Shown in pieces: positions 1 through 11,425 of a stretch of DNA of 47,300 bases. Under the pieces are notes generated by a model. It ran no database searches. It saw nothing but the letters and a program-made list of their open reading frames with translations, and was not told where the DNA came from. How positions within the stretch are numbered: the first letter of the stretch is position 1; every line of letters starts with the position of its first letter. This DNA comes from Betaproteobacteria bacterium (lineage in GTDB: Bacteria > Pseudomonadota > Gammaproteobacteria > Burkholderiales > Ferrovaceae). Made by a program: the position numbers and the translations under genes. Location of the stretch: positions 1 to 47,300 of the forward strand of contig JAGWTQ010000004.1 of the NCBI GenBank assembly GCA_028868905.1, in the 5' to 3' direction.

Positions 1-464
1 ACCCCGATGATGAGGTACATGGGAATGAGCATGGCTTCGAAGAACACGTAGAACAGGATGGCATCCAGTGCCGCGAACACCCCGTTGATGAGGCCGGACA
101 TGATGAGGAAAGCCGCCATGTACTGGGACAGGCGCTTTTCGATCACCACCCAGCCCGCGATCACCACCAGGATGGTCATGAAGCTGTTGAGCAGCACGAA
201 CCACAGGGAGATGCCGTCGATGCCCAGGTGGTAGTTGATGTTGAAGCTGGGAATCCAGGAAGCCATTTCCACGAACTGCATGGCCGCCGTGTCATTGGAA
301 AATCCCAGGTAGAGGGGCACGGTCACGGCAAACCCGAGCACGGCTCCGATGAGGGACAGCCAGCGGGTGGCGCCGGGGCGCTCTTCGCCTCCGAAAGCCA
401 ATACCAGGATGCCGGCCAGGATGGGCAGCCAGACGGCCAGGGACAGGAGATGGTGTGCAGTCAT
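1..464 (-). CDS. nuoM: NADH-quinone oxidoreductase subunit M (partial, N-terminal 154 residues)
   Basis: This is the proton-pumping, antiporter-like membrane subunit of respiratory complex I. The gene starts at an ATG 15 bases after the nuoL stop and runs off the left edge, so only the first 154 codons are visible; it is absent from the ORF track for that reason. My reading begins MTAHHLLSLAVWLPILAG and contains several hydrophobic helices. The segment YVFFEAMLIPMY places a glutamate at about residue 143, matching the conserved proton-channel Glu of the Mrp-type family. It is the last visible gene of the nuo operon; nuoN would be expected next, outside the window. Identity is very likely from sequence and position. 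Confidence 0.95.
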   Translation of the reverse strand, partial: MTAHHLLSLAVWLPILAGILVLAFGGEERPGATRWLSLIGAVLGFAVTVPLYLGFSNDTAAMQFVEMASWIPSFNINYHLGIDGISLWFVLLNSFMTILVVIAGWVVIEKRLSQYMAAFLIMSGLINGVFAALDAILFYVFFEAMLIPMYLIIG

Positions 465-479
465 GGATATCCGCTCAGA

Positions 480-2444
480 TTACGCCTTGACGAACCACAG
501 GCTCATCAGGATGAACACGCCAAAAATCATGATGAAGGCGTAGTGGTAAATGTAGCCGGTCTGCATGCGGCGCAGCCGGCCGGACAGGCGTCCCACCAGG
601 TTGGCACTGCCGTTGACCATGATGCCGTCAATCAGGCGCATGTCGCCCACGCGCCACAGGCTGGTGCCCACTTCGCGCGCACCGCCGGCAAAGACGATTT
701 CGTTGAAGCGGTCAAAGTAGTACTTGTTGTCGAGCAGGGTGTAGAGCCCGCGCAGGCGCGCCATGAAGGCATCCGGCACGGACGTCCACTTGAGGTAGAA
801 GGCGGCGGCGCAGGCGATGCCGGCCACGGCCAGCCCGAACGGCAGCGCCGTCACGCCATGGGCCATGAAGGCGCCCACCCCGTGCCATTCCTCGCGCAGG
901 GCGTGCAGGCCTCCGTTGCCGGGCAGCACGGTGATGGAATTGCCGAAATAGTTGCCCATGACCATGGGGTCGATGAAGAGATACCCCGCCACCACCGAAG
1001 GAATGGCCAGCAGGATGAGCGGCAGCGTGATGACCCAGGGCGACTCGTGCAGGTGCTCGCGGGTGTGCTCATCCATGCGCGGCTTGCCGTGGAAGGTCAT
1101 GAACAGCATGCGGAAGCTGTAGAACGCCGTCACGAACACGCCCGCCATGACGGCGAACGTGGCATAGCCGGAACCCGGCAGGTCGGACGCCTGCACCGCC
1201 TCGATGATGGCGTCCTTGGAGAAGAAACCGGCAAAGGGCGGAATGCCGGCCAGCGCCAGGGAACCGACGAGCGCCGTTACGTAGGTAATGGGCAGGTACT
1301 TGCGCAGGCCACCCATGTTGCGCATGTCCTGCTCGTGGTGCATGGCGTGGATCACGGAGCCGGCGCCCAGGAACAGGAGCGCCTTGAAGAAGGCGTGGGT
1401 GCCCAGGTGGAAAATGGCCACCGGGTAGGCCGAGGCGCCCAGCGCCACGGTCATGTAGCCCAGCTGCGACAGGGTGGAATAGGCCACCACGCGCTTGATG
1501 TCGTTCTGGATGATGCCGAGGAAGGCCATGAACAGCGCGGTGCTGGCGCCGATCACGAGCACCACCGAACGGGCGGTTTCCGACAGCTCGAACAGGGGCG
1601 ACATGCGCGACACCATGAAAATGCCGGCCGTCACCATGGTGGCGGCGTGGATCAGAGCGGAAATCGGCGTGGGACCTTCCATGGAATCGGGCAGCCACAC
1701 ATGCAGCGGCATCTGGGCCGACTTGCCCATGGCCCCGATGAACAGCAGGATGCACACCACGGTCATGAGCGACACCGGGCTGCCTGCGACCAGTTCGATG
1801 GCGTCATGGGCCACCAGCGGCGCGCGCTCGAACACCGTGGCGTAATCGAGCGAACCGAAATGGGCCAGGATGAGGCCGATGCCCAGCAGAAAACCCAGGT
1901 CGCCCACGCGGTTGACCAGGAACGCCTTGAGGTTGGCGTAAATGGCCGTGGGGCGGGTGTACCAGAAACCGATGAGCAGGTAGGAGACCAGGCCCACCGC
2001 TTCCCAGCCGAAGAACAGCTGCAGGAAGTTGTTGGACATGACCAGCATCAGCATGGAGAAGGTGAAGAGCGAAATGTAGCTGAAAAAGCGCTGGTAACCG
2101 GGGTCGTCTTCCATGTAGCCGATGGTGTAGATGTGCACCATGAGGGACACGAAAGTCACCACCAGCATCATGGTGACCGTGAGCGGGTCGATCAGGAAAC
2201 CCACGGACATCGTGATGTCTTCCACCGACAGCCAGGTGTAGACCGGGCCGTTGAACAGGTGCCCGGCAAACACGTCGCGCGCAATGAGGAGCGAGGCCAG
2301 GAACGACAGGGCCACGCCCAGGATGGTGACCGTGTGGCTGCCGGCGCGTCCCAGCTGTTTGCCGAACAAGCCGGCCAGCAGGGAGCTCGCCAGGGGGGCC
2401 AGGGGAACCAGCAGATAAAGGCTATGCATGCTCATGGGGCTCAT
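480..2444 (-). CDS. nuoL: NADH-quinone oxidoreductase subunit L
   Basis: NuoL is the distal Mrp-antiporter-like proton-pumping subunit of complex I in the inner membrane, with a long lateral helix. The 654-residue length and repeated hydrophobic segments fit the family. The motif [18 protein letters not shown] carries the conserved Glu (about E148), and lysine/histidine-bearing helices such as [17 protein letters not shown] follow. The ATG start overlaps the nuoK stop (ATGA), which implies translational coupling. Two further in-frame Met codons (residues 4 and 6) are possible starts. nuoM follows 15 bases after the stop. Confidence 0.97.
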   Translation of the reverse strand: MSPMSMHSLYLLVPLAPLASSLLAGLFGKQLGRAGSHTVTILGVALSFLASLLIARDVFAGHLFNGPVYTWLSVEDITMSVGFLIDPLTVTMMLVVTFVSLMVHIYTIGYMEDDPGYQRFFSYISLFTFSMLMLVMSNNFLQLFFGWEAVGLVSYLLIGFWYTRPTAIYANLKAFLVNRVGDLGFLLGIGLILAHFGSLDYATVFERAPLVAHDAIELVAGSPVSLMTVVCILLFIGAMGKSAQMPLHVWLPDSMEGPTPISALIHAATMVTAGIFMVSRMSPLFELSETARSVVLVIGASTALFMAFLGIIQNDIKRVVAYSTLSQLGYMTVALGASAYPVAIFHLGTHAFFKALLFLGAGSVIHAMHHEQDMRNMGGLRKYLPITYVTALVGSLALAGIPPFAGFFSKDAIIEAVQASDLPGSGYATFAVMAGVFVTAFYSFRMLFMTFHGKPRMDEHTREHLHESPWVITLPLILLAIPSVVAGYLFIDPMVMGNYFGNSITVLPGNGGLHALREEWHGVGAFMAHGVTALPFGLAVAGIACAAAFYLKWTSVPDAFMARLRGLYTLLDNKYYFDRFNEIVFAGGAREVGTSLWRVGDMRLIDGIMVNGSANLVGRLSGRLRRMQTGYIYHYAFIMIFGVFILMSLWFVKA

Positions 2445-2746
2445 TCCTTCAGGCTGTTCAGGTCATCCACATTGATGGAGCGGATGTTCCGGAACAGGAC
2501 GACCAGGATCGCAAGACCGATGGCCGACTCGGCCGACGCCACGGTCAGGATGAAAAACACGAACACCTGCCCGGCGGTGTCGTGCAAGTAATGGGAGAAG
2601 GCCACGAAGTTGATGTTGACGGCCAGCAGCATCAGCTCGATGCACATGAGCAGGATGATGACGTTTTTGCGGTTGAGGAAAATCCCCACCACGCTGATGG
2701 CAAACAGCACGGCGCCCAGCATCAGGTAATCGGTCAGGTTGATCAT
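2441..2746 (-). CDS. nuoK: NADH-quinone oxidoreductase subunit K
   Basis: NuoK is a small three-helix membrane subunit of complex I (MrpC-like). I place the start at the ATG that overlaps the nuoJ stop (TGATG). This gives 101 residues, the usual length, beginning [15 protein letters not shown]. The track instead uses a GTG one codon upstream. The two glutamates needed for proton translocation in this family are present: MCIELMLL (about E37) and ASAESAIGL (about E73). The stop overlaps the nuoL start by 4 bases. Confidence 0.97.
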   Translation of the reverse strand: MINLTDYLMLGAVLFAISVVGIFLNRKNVIILLMCIELMLLAVNINFVAFSHYLHDTAGQVFVFFILTVASAESAIGLAILVVLFRNIRSINVDDLNSLKE

Positions 2747-3351
2747 CACTGGTCCTTTTCAGAGCGCATGGGCACGATGCGGATGCGGTCGCGCGCCTGC
2801 ACGCGCACCTGCCAGGCCGGGTCCAGGTGCCGGGTGTCCTTGCGGCGGCGCAAGGTCAGCGCGATGGCGGCAACGATGGCCACCAGCAGGATGACGGCCG
2901 CCAGCTCGAAGGGGTAAACGTAGTCCGTGTACAGCACGAGTCCCAGTTCGCGGGTGTTGCTGATGTTGCCGGGCGTGGGGTGCAGGCCGCTGCCGAGGTT
3001 GCCGAACTGCTTGCTGGTCACCACCAGCAGCATTTCCGCCACCATGAGCAGCGCCACGCCGGCACCGAGCGGCAGGTGTTTCCAGAAGCCTTCGCGCAGC
3101 CGGTCGAGGTCGATGTTGAGCATCATCACCACGAACAGGAACAGCACCATGACCGCGCCCACGTACACCAGCACCAGGGCGATGGCGAGGAATTCGGCTT
3201 CCAGCATCAGCCACAGGCCGGAAGCGGTAAAGAAGGCCAGCACCAGGAAAAGCGCCGCGTGCACGGGATTGCGCGCCGTGATCACGCCCACGCCGGAGGC
3301 GAGCAGCACCAGGGCGAAGGCGGAGAAAATCAGGATGGGGAAATCGATCAC
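2746..3351 (-). CDS. nuoJ: NADH-quinone oxidoreductase subunit J
   Basis: NuoJ (ND6-like) is a membrane subunit of complex I whose third helix couples quinone chemistry to proton pumping. The 201-residue product has about five hydrophobic helices and the family segment [20 protein letters not shown]. The start codon is GTG with AAGG just upstream, 12 bases after the nuoI stop; no nearby ATG fits better. The charged C-terminal tail ([14 protein letters not shown]...) is cytoplasmic in character. It overlaps nuoK by one base. Confidence 0.96.
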   Translation of the reverse strand: MIDFPILIFSAFALVLLASGVGVITARNPVHAALFLVLAFFTASGLWLMLEAEFLAIALVLVYVGAVMVLFLFVVMMLNIDLDRLREGFWKHLPLGAGVALLMVAEMLLVVTSKQFGNLGSGLHPTPGNISNTRELGLVLYTDYVYPFELAAVILLVAIVAAIALTLRRRKDTRHLDPAWQVRVQARDRIRIVPMRSEKDQ

Positions 3352-3363
3352 CTTGGGAGTCCC

Positions 3364-3852
3364 TTATCGGTAGCGTGCGTCTTCCGCACGGTCAGCGGCA
3401 ATCTGGGCTTCGTAGCGGTCGCCCACGGCCAGGAGTTTTTCCTTGGTCATGAGCAGGTCGCCGCGCTGTTCGCCGTGGTATTCGAAAATGCGGGTTTCCA
3501 CGATCGAGTCCACGGGGCAGGATTCCTCGCAGAAGCCGCAGAAAATGCACTTGCTGAGGTCGATGTCGTAGCGCGTGGTGCGGCGTGTGCCGTCAGCGCG
3601 CTGTTCCGACTCGATGGTGATGGCCATGGCCGGACACACCGCCTCGCACAGCTTGCAGGCAATGCAGCGCTCCTCTCCGTTGGGGTAGCGGCGCAGGGCA
3701 TGCAGACCGCGGAAACGCGGCGACTGCGGGGTCTTTTCCTCGGGGTACTGGACCGTGATCTTGCGCGCCAGGAAATGGCGCCCCGTCACCGACATTCCTT
3801 TCAGGAGTTCGGTGAGGGTCCAGCTTTTGACGAATTCCTTGATGGCTCCCAT
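3364..3852 (-). CDS. nuoI: NADH-quinone oxidoreductase subunit I, 2x[4Fe-4S] ferredoxin-like
   Basis: NuoI is the TYKY-type peripheral-arm subunit that carries clusters N6a and N6b and passes electrons towards NuoB and quinone. The 162-residue protein has two complete cysteine motifs, [12 protein letters not shown] (C63/66/69/73) and [12 protein letters not shown] (C102/105/108/112). The ATG start is preceded by GAGGAG at good spacing, 14 bases after the nuoH stop. Length and both cluster motifs are typical of the family. Confidence 0.98.
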   Translation of the reverse strand: MGAIKEFVKSWTLTELLKGMSVTGRHFLARKITVQYPEEKTPQSPRFRGLHALRRYPNGEERCIACKLCEAVCPAMAITIESEQRADGTRRTTRYDIDLSKCIFCGFCEESCPVDSIVETRIFEYHGEQRGDLLMTKEKLLAVGDRYEAQIAADRAEDARYR

Positions 3853-3866
3853 GGGCTACTCCTCGA

Positions 3867-4916
3867 TCAGTGGAACCAGAGATTGAGCACGGGCAGGCCG
3901 CGCACCGGTTCCTGCATGAGCAGGCCCACCAGCAGCAGCCACACCAGCGTGACCGGAATGAAGACCTTCCAGCCCAGGCGCATGATCTGGTCATAGCGGT
4001 AGCGCGGGAAGGTGGCCCTGAACCACAGGAACAGGAACAGGACAAAACTCATCTTGGCGAACAGCCACAGGATGCTGTCGGGCAGGAACGGCACCGGCGA
4101 CAGCCAGCCGCCCATGAACATGAGCGAAGCGAGCGCCGCGATCAGGATCATGTTGGCGTATTCGGCCAGGAAGAAAATGGCGAAGGCCATGCCGGAATAT
4201 TCCACGTGGAAGCCCGCCACGATTTCGGACTCCCCTTCCGCCACGTCGAAGGGCGCGCGGTTGGTTTCGGCCGTGCCGGAAATGACGTACACCACGAACA
4301 TGGGCAGCAGCGGCACCCAGTTCCACTGGAGCGCACCCCACGGTCCCTGCTGGGCCTTGACGATGTCCACCAGGTTGAGGCTGTGGGACATCATGAGCAC
4401 CGTCACCAGGGCAAACCCCATGGCGATTTCGTAGGACACGATCTGGGCCGCGGAACGCAGCGCGCCCAGGAACGCATACTTGGAGTTGGAGGACCATCCG
4501 GCCAGCACCACGCCGTACACGCCCATGGACGTGATGGCCATGATGTAGAGCAGGCTCGCGTCCACGTTGGCCAGCACCAGTTCAGGCGTGAACGGCACCA
4601 CGGCCCAGGCCGCCAGCGCCGGCATGATGGCCAGCATGGGAGCGAGGCCGAAGAGGATCTTGTTGGCGCCGGTGGGCACCACGATTTCCTTCATCAGCAG
4701 CTTGATGGCGTCGGCGATGGGCTGCAGCAGGCCGTAAGGACCGACCCGGTTGGGCCCGATGCGGATTTGCATGTAGCCGATGACCTTGCGCTCGATCAGG
4801 GTGAGGTAGGCCACGGCACCCATGAGCGGCAGCACGATCACCACGATCTTGACGAGGTCCCACACCACCGGCCACAGGGGGCCGAAAAACGCCTGTACCG
4901 CTTGCGGAACCATCAT
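3867..4916 (-). CDS. nuoH: NADH-quinone oxidoreductase subunit H
   Basis: NuoH (ND1) is the membrane subunit that forms most of the ubiquinone channel at the junction of the two complex I arms. The product is 349 residues with about eight hydrophobic helices. Conserved segments visible are [19 protein letters not shown] near the N-terminus and [20 protein letters not shown] in the acidic quinone-channel loop. The start overlaps the nuoG stop (ATGA). A second ATG immediately follows, so the start is uncertain by one codon. Confidence 0.98.
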   Translation of the reverse strand: MMVPQAVQAFFGPLWPVVWDLVKIVVIVLPLMGAVAYLTLIERKVIGYMQIRIGPNRVGPYGLLQPIADAIKLLMKEIVVPTGANKILFGLAPMLAIMPALAAWAVVPFTPELVLANVDASLLYIMAITSMGVYGVVLAGWSSNSKYAFLGALRSAAQIVSYEIAMGFALVTVLMMSHSLNLVDIVKAQQGPWGALQWNWVPLLPMFVVYVISGTAETNRAPFDVAEGESEIVAGFHVEYSGMAFAIFFLAEYANMILIAALASLMFMGGWLSPVPFLPDSILWLFAKMSFVLFLFLWFRATFPRYRYDQIMRLGWKVFIPVTLVWLLLVGLLMQEPVRGLPVLNLWFH

Positions 4917-7294
4917 GCGAGCGCCTCCAATGCAACCATGCCGAGCGCGTCACCGAGCCCTGCCGTGAGGGGATGTCCCGCGGGAACGCGGGCGCATCCT
5001 TCCGGAATGCCGGCATCGAACGCGAGCGGCAGCTCCGCCGTGCCGTTGCCCTGGCGCACCCGCACCGTGGCACCGGCCGCCAGGCCCAGGCGCTGTCCCT
5101 GGCGGGGATGCACCGTCACCTGCACGGTCTGCGCCAGGCGCGTGGCCTGCAGGGCGGGCGAACGCCGCACCAGCGGGTCGGCGTGATAGACCGGCACGTC
5201 GCCGATGCGCTCGATGGTGCCGAGCGAGGCGCGCACCTTGATCTGGGGCAGGCCGGAGAGACCATTGCCGAGCGTCTGCGGCACCACCACCGAAAGGTCG
5301 GGGGTGATTTCCGTGCGCACGTCGGCGATGGATTCGAAATCAAAACCGGAAAGATCGAACAGGTTGCCCAGCACGCGCAGCACCTTCCAGCCCGGGCGGG
5401 CTTCGCCCTTGGGCGCCAGCACGCCATTGAAGGGCTGCACGCGCCCTTCCATGCTGACGTAGGTGCCGGCCGTTTCGGTGAAGGGCGCAATGGGCAGCAG
5501 CACGGTGGCCCATTCGGGGGCCCGGCCCTTGAACGCGGTCAGGGCCACCACGCACTCGGCCGACTGCAGGGCCGCCAGGGTGGCCGCCGGATCGGCGCTG
5601 TCGAGCTGAGGCTCCAGCCCCATGACGAGGTAGGCCTTGCGCGGCGTGTGCAGCATGGCCTGGGCATCCAGACCGGTGGCCGCATGGGTGCCGAGCGGAC
5701 CGCGGTGAGGTACGGCGCCTGCCAGGTAGGCTCCCACGCCGTTGGCGGCTTCGCCCAGAACGCCCATGGGGCAATTCAGCAACTGGGACAAGGCCTGGGC
5801 CAGCGCGTACAGGGTGGCATATTCGGCATGGTGCTGGGCCAGGTGACCCAGCATGACGGCGCTGCCCGGTTCGCGCAGCAGGCTTTCGGCAATGGCGTCG
5901 GCCTCGGCGGAAGGTTGGCCGCTGGATAGCGGCTGCAGCGCAGCCGGCATGGGCACGCCCTTGCGCTGGGCCACGGCCTGCAGCACCTGGGCCAGCAAGG
6001 CTGGCAGTTCGCTGGGGCGACCGATGAGTTGCGCGCCCAGCGGCATGGCAAGATCGTCCGCAATCGGATTGACGCGGTGCACGCGTGCGCCCTGCGCGAC
6101 GGCGCGGCGCAGGCGCACGGCCAGCAGCGGCTGCTCCTGGCGCAAGGCGCTGCCGATCAGGAGGCAGGACTTGAGGGTGGACCAGCCGGCCACCGGCATG
6201 CCCAGCCAGGGCGCACCCTGCTGCAGGGCGTCCAGCGAAAAATCGGTCTGGCGCAGGCGGTGATCGATGTTGTGCACGCCCAGCTCGCGCATCAGCTTCT
6301 GGGCGAGGAACAGTTCTTCCAGCGTCTGGTGCGGGCTCAGAAGCGCACCCAGGGCTTCGGGCCCGTGCGCTTTGCGCGCCGCATTGAGGCCGTCCACGGC
6401 GGCCTGCAGGGCTTCGGCCCATTGCACTTCCACCCACTGCCCGTTGCGCTTGACCATGGGTTTGGTGAGGCGGTCTTCGCTGTTGAGCGCCTGGTAGGAA
6501 AAGCGGTCACGGTCGGACAGCCAGCATTCGTTCACGGCTTCGTTGTTGCGCGGCAGTACGCGCACCACTTCGCGGTTGAACTTGACCTGCACTTCCAGGT
6601 TGGCGCCCAGGCCATCGTGCGGACTCACGCCGGGGTGGTCGACCAGCTCCCAGGAACGCGCCTTGAAGCGGAACGGCTTGCTGGTGAGCGCGCCCACCGG
6701 GCAAAGGTCGATGGCGTTGCCGGACACTTCGGAATCCACCGTCAGGTCCATGAAGGCGAGGATTTCAGAATGCTCGCCGCGCCCGCCCACGCCCAGTTCC
6801 ATGATGCCTGCGATTTCCTGGCCGTAGCGCACGCAACGGGTGCACAGGATGCAGCGCGTCATGTCGGTGGCAATCAGGGGCCCGAGGTCCTTGTTGGACA
6901 CCACGCGCTTGCGTTCCACGTAGCGCGAGGCGCCGCCGCCATAGCCCACGCTCAGGTCCTGCAGCTTGCATTCGCCGCCCTGGTCGCAGATGGGGCAATC
7001 GAGCGGGTGGTTGATGAGCAGGAATTCCATCACCCCTTTCTGCGCCTTCACGGCGTAGTCGGAGTGGGTTTGCACCTTCATGCCTTCCACCACCGGCGTG
7101 GCGCAGGCCGGCAGGGGCTTGGGCGCCTTCTCCACCTGCACCAGGCACATGCGGCAGTTGGCCGCGATGGACAGCTTGCGGTGATAGCAGAAGTGGGGAA
7201 TCTTGATGCCCAGCTGGCGCGCCGCGTCCATCACGGTACGTCCGCTTTCCACCTGGGTGGGCTGGCCGTCGATTTCGATATTCAAGAGCGCCAT
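4913..7294 (-). CDS. nuoG: NADH-quinone oxidoreductase subunit G (iron-sulfur, molybdopterin-like fold)
   Basis: NuoG is the large electron-wire subunit of complex I. The first 200 residues hold the [2Fe-2S] N1b ligands (C36, C47, C50, C64), the N5 set (H96, C100, C103, C109) and the N4 set (C148, C151, C154, C198). The rest is a degenerate molybdopterin-oxidoreductase fold that binds no cofactor in this family. The extra N7 [4Fe-4S] motif of E. coli NuoG is missing: the corresponding region reads [12 protein letters not shown], without cysteines. The protein is 793 residues. It begins 3 bases after the nuoF stop and overlaps nuoH by 4 bases. Confidence 0.98.
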   Translation of the reverse strand: MALLNIEIDGQPTQVESGRTVMDAARQLGIKIPHFCYHRKLSIAANCRMCLVQVEKAPKPLPACATPVVEGMKVQTHSDYAVKAQKGVMEFLLINHPLDCPICDQGGECKLQDLSVGYGGGASRYVERKRVVSNKDLGPLIATDMTRCILCTRCVRYGQEIAGIMELGVGGRGEHSEILAFMDLTVDSEVSGNAIDLCPVGALTSKPFRFKARSWELVDHPGVSPHDGLGANLEVQVKFNREVVRVLPRNNEAVNECWLSDRDRFSYQALNSEDRLTKPMVKRNGQWVEVQWAEALQAAVDGLNAARKAHGPEALGALLSPHQTLEELFLAQKLMRELGVHNIDHRLRQTDFSLDALQQGAPWLGMPVAGWSTLKSCLLIGSALRQEQPLLAVRLRRAVAQGARVHRVNPIADDLAMPLGAQLIGRPSELPALLAQVLQAVAQRKGVPMPAALQPLSSGQPSAEADAIAESLLREPGSAVMLGHLAQHHAEYATLYALAQALSQLLNCPMGVLGEAANGVGAYLAGAVPHRGPLGTHAATGLDAQAMLHTPRKAYLVMGLEPQLDSADPAATLAALQSAECVVALTAFKGRAPEWATVLLPIAPFTETAGTYVSMEGRVQPFNGVLAPKGEARPGWKVLRVLGNLFDLSGFDFESIADVRTEITPDLSVVVPQTLGNGLSGLPQIKVRASLGTIERIGDVPVYHADPLVRRSPALQATRLAQTVQVTVHPRQGQRLGLAAGATVRVRQGNGTAELPLAFDAGIPEGCARVPAGHPLTAGLGDALGMVALEALA

Positions 7295-7297
7295 CGG

Positions 7298-8584
7298 TTA
7301 CGCCACCTTTTCCTGGCGTTCGGAAGATCCCACCAGGCACCGCTTGTGGGTGACGTGGTGTTCGAATTCCGAACGGAAATGATTGACAAAACTGCGCACG
7401 GGCATGGCGGCCGCATCGCCGAGGGCGCAGATGGTGCGCCCCTGGATGTTGTCGCTCACCGACAGCAGCAGATCGAGGTCTTCCATGCGTCCCTGGCCGT
7501 GCTCGATGCGATGCACCACCCGGTGAAGCCAGCCGGTGCCTTCACGGCACGGCGTGCACTGGCCGCAGGATTCTTCGTAGTAGAAATAGGACAGGCGCTC
7601 GAGGGCGCGCACCATGCAGGTGGTTTCATCCATCACGATGACGGCGCCCGACCCCAGCATCGACCCCGCCTTGGCGATGGAGTCGTAGTCCATGTCGGTC
7701 TGCATCATGATGTCGCCGGGCAGCACGGGCATGGAGGAGCCGCCCGGAATGACGGCCTTGAGCTTGTGCCCGCCGCGCACGCCGCCCGCCATTTCCAGCA
7801 GCTTTGCAAACGGCGTGCCGAGCGGCACTTCGTAGTTGCCGGGCCTGGTCACATGGCCGGAGACCGAGAAAATCTTGCTGCCGCCGTTGTTGGGTTTGCC
7901 CAGCTCAAGGAACGCTTCGCCGCCGTTGCGGACGATCCAGGGCACGCTGGCGAAGGTTTCCGTGTTGTTGATGGTGGTGGGCTTGCCGTACAGGCCGTAG
8001 GTGGCCGGGAACGGCGGCTTGTAGCGGGGCTGTCCCTTCTTGCCTTCAATGGATTCGAGCAGCGCGGTTTCCTCGCCGCAGATATAGGCGCCGTAACCGT
8101 GGTGGTTGAACAGCTCGAAGGAGAAATTCGTGCCCAGGATGTTGCGGCCCAGGAAGCCGGCATCGCGCGCCTCCTGCAGGGCCTCTTCGCAGCGCAGGTA
8201 GACCGACCAGATTTCGCCGTGGATGTAGTTGTATCCGCGCGTGGCGCCCATGGCATAGGCCGCGATGATCATGCCTTCGATCAGGGCATGGGGGTTGTAG
8301 CGCAGGATGTCGCGGTCCTTGAACGTGCCGGGCTCGCCTTCGTCGGAATTGCAGACGATGTACTTGTCACCGGTGTAGTTCTTGGGCATGAACGTCCACT
8401 TGAGCCCGGTGGGAAACCCTGCGCCGCCGCGCCCGCGCAGGGCCGATTTCTTGATCTCGTCGATCACCTGCTCCGGCGTCATGCCCGCCAGCACCTTGCG
8501 CAGCGCCTCGTAGCCACCGCGCTTGACGTATTCCGCCAGGCGCCAGGTGCGTTCGCCGTCCAGGCCTCCCAGTACCGCCATCAT
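7298..8584 (-). CDS. nuoF: NADH-quinone oxidoreductase subunit F (NADH/FMN-binding)
   Basis: NuoF is the NADH-oxidising subunit; it binds FMN and cluster N3. The glycine-rich nucleotide motif [10 protein letters not shown] is at residues 51-60. The N3 cysteines are C340, C343 and C346 ([14 protein letters not shown]) plus C386 (TICALGDAA). At 428 residues it has normal length. Its ATG overlaps the nuoE stop by 4 bases, and the paired NuoE-NuoF electron-input module is encoded contiguously. Confidence 0.98.
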   Translation of the reverse strand: MMAVLGGLDGERTWRLAEYVKRGGYEALRKVLAGMTPEQVIDEIKKSALRGRGGAGFPTGLKWTFMPKNYTGDKYIVCNSDEGEPGTFKDRDILRYNPHALIEGMIIAAYAMGATRGYNYIHGEIWSVYLRCEEALQEARDAGFLGRNILGTNFSFELFNHHGYGAYICGEETALLESIEGKKGQPRYKPPFPATYGLYGKPTTINNTETFASVPWIVRNGGEAFLELGKPNNGGSKIFSVSGHVTRPGNYEVPLGTPFAKLLEMAGGVRGGHKLKAVIPGGSSMPVLPGDIMMQTDMDYDSIAKAGSMLGSGAVIVMDETTCMVRALERLSYFYYEESCGQCTPCREGTGWLHRVVHRIEHGQGRMEDLDLLLSVSDNIQGRTICALGDAAAMPVRSFVNHFRSEFEHHVTHKRCLVGSSERQEKVA

Positions 8585-9057
8585 GACTTGAGCTCCTTGA
8601 GCAACGCGTCCACTTTTTCCTCGTCCATGAAGGAGTGCATGTCGTGGTTGTTGACGAGCAGCACCGGCGCGTCACCGCAGGCACCGAAGCACTGTCCTTC
8701 CTTGAGGCTGAACTCCCCGTCCGGGGTCACTTCGTTGAAATCGATGCCCAGGCGTTCCTTGAGGTGCTCGCACACGCGGTTGGCCCCCGACAGGGCGCAA
8801 GGCAGGTTGGTGCAGAGGGTGATTTTGTGGCGCCCCATGGGGTTGAGGTTGTACATCTCGTAGAAAGTCGCCACTTCGTACACCGCGATGGGCGGCATGC
8901 CCAGGTACTCGGCCACGCTGTTCATGACGTCGCGCGACAGCCAGCCGTGCTCGTCCTGGGCGATGCGCAGTGCCGACATGACGGCCGACTGCTTCTGGTC
9001 GGCCGGATACTTGGCGATTTCGCGATCAATGAGTTCTTTTGATTGGGCGCTCAGCAT
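8581..9057 (-). CDS. nuoE: NADH-quinone oxidoreductase subunit E, [2Fe-2S]
   Basis: NuoE is the thioredoxin-fold [2Fe-2S] (N1a) partner of NuoF at the NADH-oxidising tip of complex I. The 158-residue protein shows the ligand pattern CTNLPC (C82, C87) and CFGAC (C123, C127). Its N-terminal part, with [16 protein letters not shown], is the usual helical region. It starts 2 bases after the nuoD stop, in the tightly packed operon. Confidence 0.98.
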   Translation of the reverse strand: MLSAQSKELIDREIAKYPADQKQSAVMSALRIAQDEHGWLSRDVMNSVAEYLGMPPIAVYEVATFYEMYNLNPMGRHKITLCTNLPCALSGANRVCEHLKERLGIDFNEVTPDGEFSLKEGQCFGACGDAPVLLVNNHDMHSFMDEEKVDALLKELKS

Positions 9058-9059
9058 GG

Positions 9060-10316
9060 TCAGCGGTCCACCTCTCCAAACACGATATCCTGGGTTCCGA
9101 TGATGGCCACCACGTCCGCGATCATGTGGCCGCGCACCATTTCGTCCAGGCCGGCCATATGGGCGAAGCCGGGCGCCCGGATTTTCAGGCGGTACGGCTT
9201 GTTGGCGCCGTCCGAAATCATGTAAATCGAAAATTCGCCCTTGGGCGCTTCCACGCTGGCCAGGGCTTCGCCGGGCGGCACGTGCATCCCTTCCGTGAAG
9301 AGCTTGAAATGGTGGATCAGCTCTTCCATGTTTTCCTTCATCTTGGTGCGTTCGGGCGGCGCCACCTTGTGGTTGTCCGTGATGACGGGCCCGGGGTTGC
9401 TGCGCAGCCAGTCAACGCACTGTCGGATGATGCGGTTGGACTGACGCATTTCTTCCATGCGCACCAGGTAACGGTCGTAGCAGTCGCCGTTGACGCCCAC
9501 CGGCACGTCGAACTCGACCCGGTCGTACACTTCGTACGGCTGCTTTTTGCGCAGGTCCCACTCGACCCCGGAACCGCGCAGCATGGGGCCGGTAAAGCCC
9601 ATGGCGAGCGCGCGCTCGGGCGACACCACGCCGATGCCCACGGTGCGCTGCTTCCAGATGCGGTTGTCGGTGAGCAGGGTTTCGTAGTCATCCACGTAGC
9701 CGGGGAAGCGCTGGGTGAAGTCTTCGATGAAATCCAGCAGCGAACCCTGGCGATTCTGGTTGAGGCGCTGCGCCTTGCCTTCGGAACGCCCGCCCTTGTT
9801 GGCCAGGTGCAGCGGCATGCGTTCGGGCAGGTCGCGATAGACGCCGCCGGGGCGGTAATAGGCGGCATGCAGGCGCGCGCCGGAAACCGCCTCGTAGCAA
9901 TCCACGAGGTCTTCCCGTTCGCGGAAAGCGTACAGGAACACGGTCATGGCGCCCACGTCCAGGGCATGCGCCCCGAGCCACAGCAAGTGGTTGAGAACGC
10001 GGGTGATCTCGTCGAACATCACGCGAATGTATTGCGCCCGCAGCGGCACTTCGATCTGGAGCAGTTTTTCCAGGGCCAGCACGTAGCCGTGTTCGTTGCA
10101 CATCATGGACACGTAGTCCAGGCGGTCCATGTACGGCACGCTTTGCAGGTAGGTGCGGGTTTCCGCCAGCTTTTCCGTGGCCCGGTGCAGCAGGCCGATG
10201 TGGGGATCGGCGCGTTCGATGACTTCGCCGTCAAGCTCCAGCACCAGGCGCAGCACGCCATGGGCCGCCGGATGCTGGGGCCCGAAGTTCATGGTGTAGT
10301 TGCGGATTTCAGCCAT
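9060..10316 (-). CDS. nuoD: NADH-quinone oxidoreductase subunit D
   Basis: NuoD is the 49-kDa-type subunit, related to [NiFe]-hydrogenase large subunits, that lines the quinone-binding site. It begins [20 protein letters not shown], containing the loop with the quinone-site histidine, and is 418 residues long. It is a stand-alone gene, not fused to nuoC as in E. coli; this fits a betaproteobacterium. The start lies inside the end of nuoC (8-base overlap). Confidence 0.98.
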   Translation of the reverse strand: MAEIRNYTMNFGPQHPAAHGVLRLVLELDGEVIERADPHIGLLHRATEKLAETRTYLQSVPYMDRLDYVSMMCNEHGYVLALEKLLQIEVPLRAQYIRVMFDEITRVLNHLLWLGAHALDVGAMTVFLYAFREREDLVDCYEAVSGARLHAAYYRPGGVYRDLPERMPLHLANKGGRSEGKAQRLNQNRQGSLLDFIEDFTQRFPGYVDDYETLLTDNRIWKQRTVGIGVVSPERALAMGFTGPMLRGSGVEWDLRKKQPYEVYDRVEFDVPVGVNGDCYDRYLVRMEEMRQSNRIIRQCVDWLRSNPGPVITDNHKVAPPERTKMKENMEELIHHFKLFTEGMHVPPGEALASVEAPKGEFSIYMISDGANKPYRLKIRAPGFAHMAGLDEMVRGHMIADVVAIIGTQDIVFGEVDR

Positions 10317-10905
10317 GGTGTTCGGTGTCCCCGTAATGTTCTGGTCGGAGCGTGCGCGGAATCACTTCGCGCGGCTGGATGGACAGCGGCTGGTACACCA
10401 CGCGCTTCTGCTCGGGGTCGTAACGCATTTCCACGTGTCCGGAAATGGGGAAGTCCTTGCGGAACGGATGTCCGATGAAGCCGTAGTCCGTGAGGATGCG
10501 GCGCAGATCGGGATGGCCGGCAAACACGATGCCGAACAGGTCGAAGGCTTCGCGCTCATACCAGTTGGCCACCGACCACACGGACACGACGGAATCAAGC
10601 AGCGGCACGGCGTCGTCGTCGGCAAACACCTTCACGCGCAGGCGCTGGTTGCGGCTCACGGACAGCAGGTGCGACACGGCGCAGAAACGGCGGCCGCTCC
10701 AGTCCGGATAGGTGGAATAGTCCACCCCGCACAGGTCGATGAGTTGTTCGAAGCCGAAATCGTCGCGCAGCGTGCGGGCCACCTGGAGCCAGCGTCCGGG
10801 GGCGACGGTCACGGTCAGTTCACCCAGCCGGCTCTCGCTCGCGAGCAATGCATCGCCCAAAGCGCCGGTCAGGTTTTGGGAGAGGGTATCGAGTGTGGAA
10901 GACAT
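10309..10905 (-). CDS. nuoC: NADH-quinone oxidoreductase subunit C
   Basis: NuoC is the 30-kDa-type peripheral subunit that supports NuoD and NuoB. The family signature [20 protein letters not shown] is followed by [17 protein letters not shown] prefer the ATG giving [10 protein letters not shown] (198 residues), 4 bases after the nuoB stop. The track start is a TTG seven codons earlier that would overlap nuoB by 17 bases. No strong ribosome-binding site is visible for either start. Confidence 0.96.
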   Translation of the reverse strand: MSSTLDTLSQNLTGALGDALLASESRLGELTVTVAPGRWLQVARTLRDDFGFEQLIDLCGVDYSTYPDWSGRRFCAVSHLLSVSRNQRLRVKVFADDDAVPLLDSVVSVWSVANWYEREAFDLFGIVFAGHPDLRRILTDYGFIGHPFRKDFPISGHVEMRYDPEQKRVVYQPLSIQPREVIPRTLRPEHYGDTEHHG

Positions 10906-10909
10906 GGAC

Positions 10910-11392
10910 TCAGGCCACGCGGGCAATGGTGGTGGTACGGCGGATTTTTTGCTGCAGCTGGATCAGCCCGAACAGCAGGGCTTCGGCAGTGGGGGGGCAG
11001 CCCGGCACGTACACGTCCACCGGAACGATGCGGTCGCAACCGCGCACCACCGAATAGGAATAATGATAGTAACCGCCGCCATTGGCGCAGGACCCCATGG
11101 ACACCACCCAGCGCGGTTCCGCCATCTGGTCGTACACCTTGCGCAGTGCCGGCGCCATCTTGTTGCACAGGGTGCCGGCCACGATCATGAGGTCGGACTG
11201 GCGCGGGCTGGGGCGGAACACGATGCCGAAGCGGTCGAGGTCGTAGCGCGACGCACCCGCGTGCATCATTTCAACCGCGCAGCAGGCGAGCCCGAAGGTC
11301 ATGGGCCAGAGGGACCCCGTGCGCGTCCAGTTGATGACGGTGTCGAGGCTCGTGGTGACGAACCCTTCCTTCAATACGCCTTCAAGTGCCAT
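10910..11392 (-). CDS. nuoB: NADH-quinone oxidoreductase subunit B
   Basis: NuoB (PSST) binds cluster N2, the terminal [4Fe-4S] centre that reduces ubiquinone. The tandem-cysteine ligand motif [14 protein letters not shown] (C37, C38), [16 protein letters not shown] (C102) and [14 protein letters not shown] (C132) are all present. The protein is 160 residues, normal for the family. The ATG has GGGAG about 7 bases upstream, and the nuoA stop lies 33 bases before it. Confidence 0.98.
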   Translation of the reverse strand: MALEGVLKEGFVTTSLDTVINWTRTGSLWPMTFGLACCAVEMMHAGASRYDLDRFGIVFRPSPRQSDLMIVAGTLCNKMAPALRKVYDQMAEPRWVVSMGSCANGGGYYHYSYSVVRGCDRIVPVDVYVPGCPPTAEALLFGLIQLQQKIRRTTTIARVA

Positions 11393-11425
11393 GACTGTCT
11401 CCCGGGCCCGCTGGAACGACGCAAC

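Noticed and set aside
228-2591. 787-codon plus-strand ORF opposite nuoL
   Set aside because: The antisense frame of a clear NuoL; composition is rich in His, Gly, Gln and Arg, with no recognisable domain.
6029-8863. 944-codon plus-strand ORF opposite nuoG/nuoF/nuoE
   Set aside because: An antisense shadow crossing three real genes, with no start context or domain.
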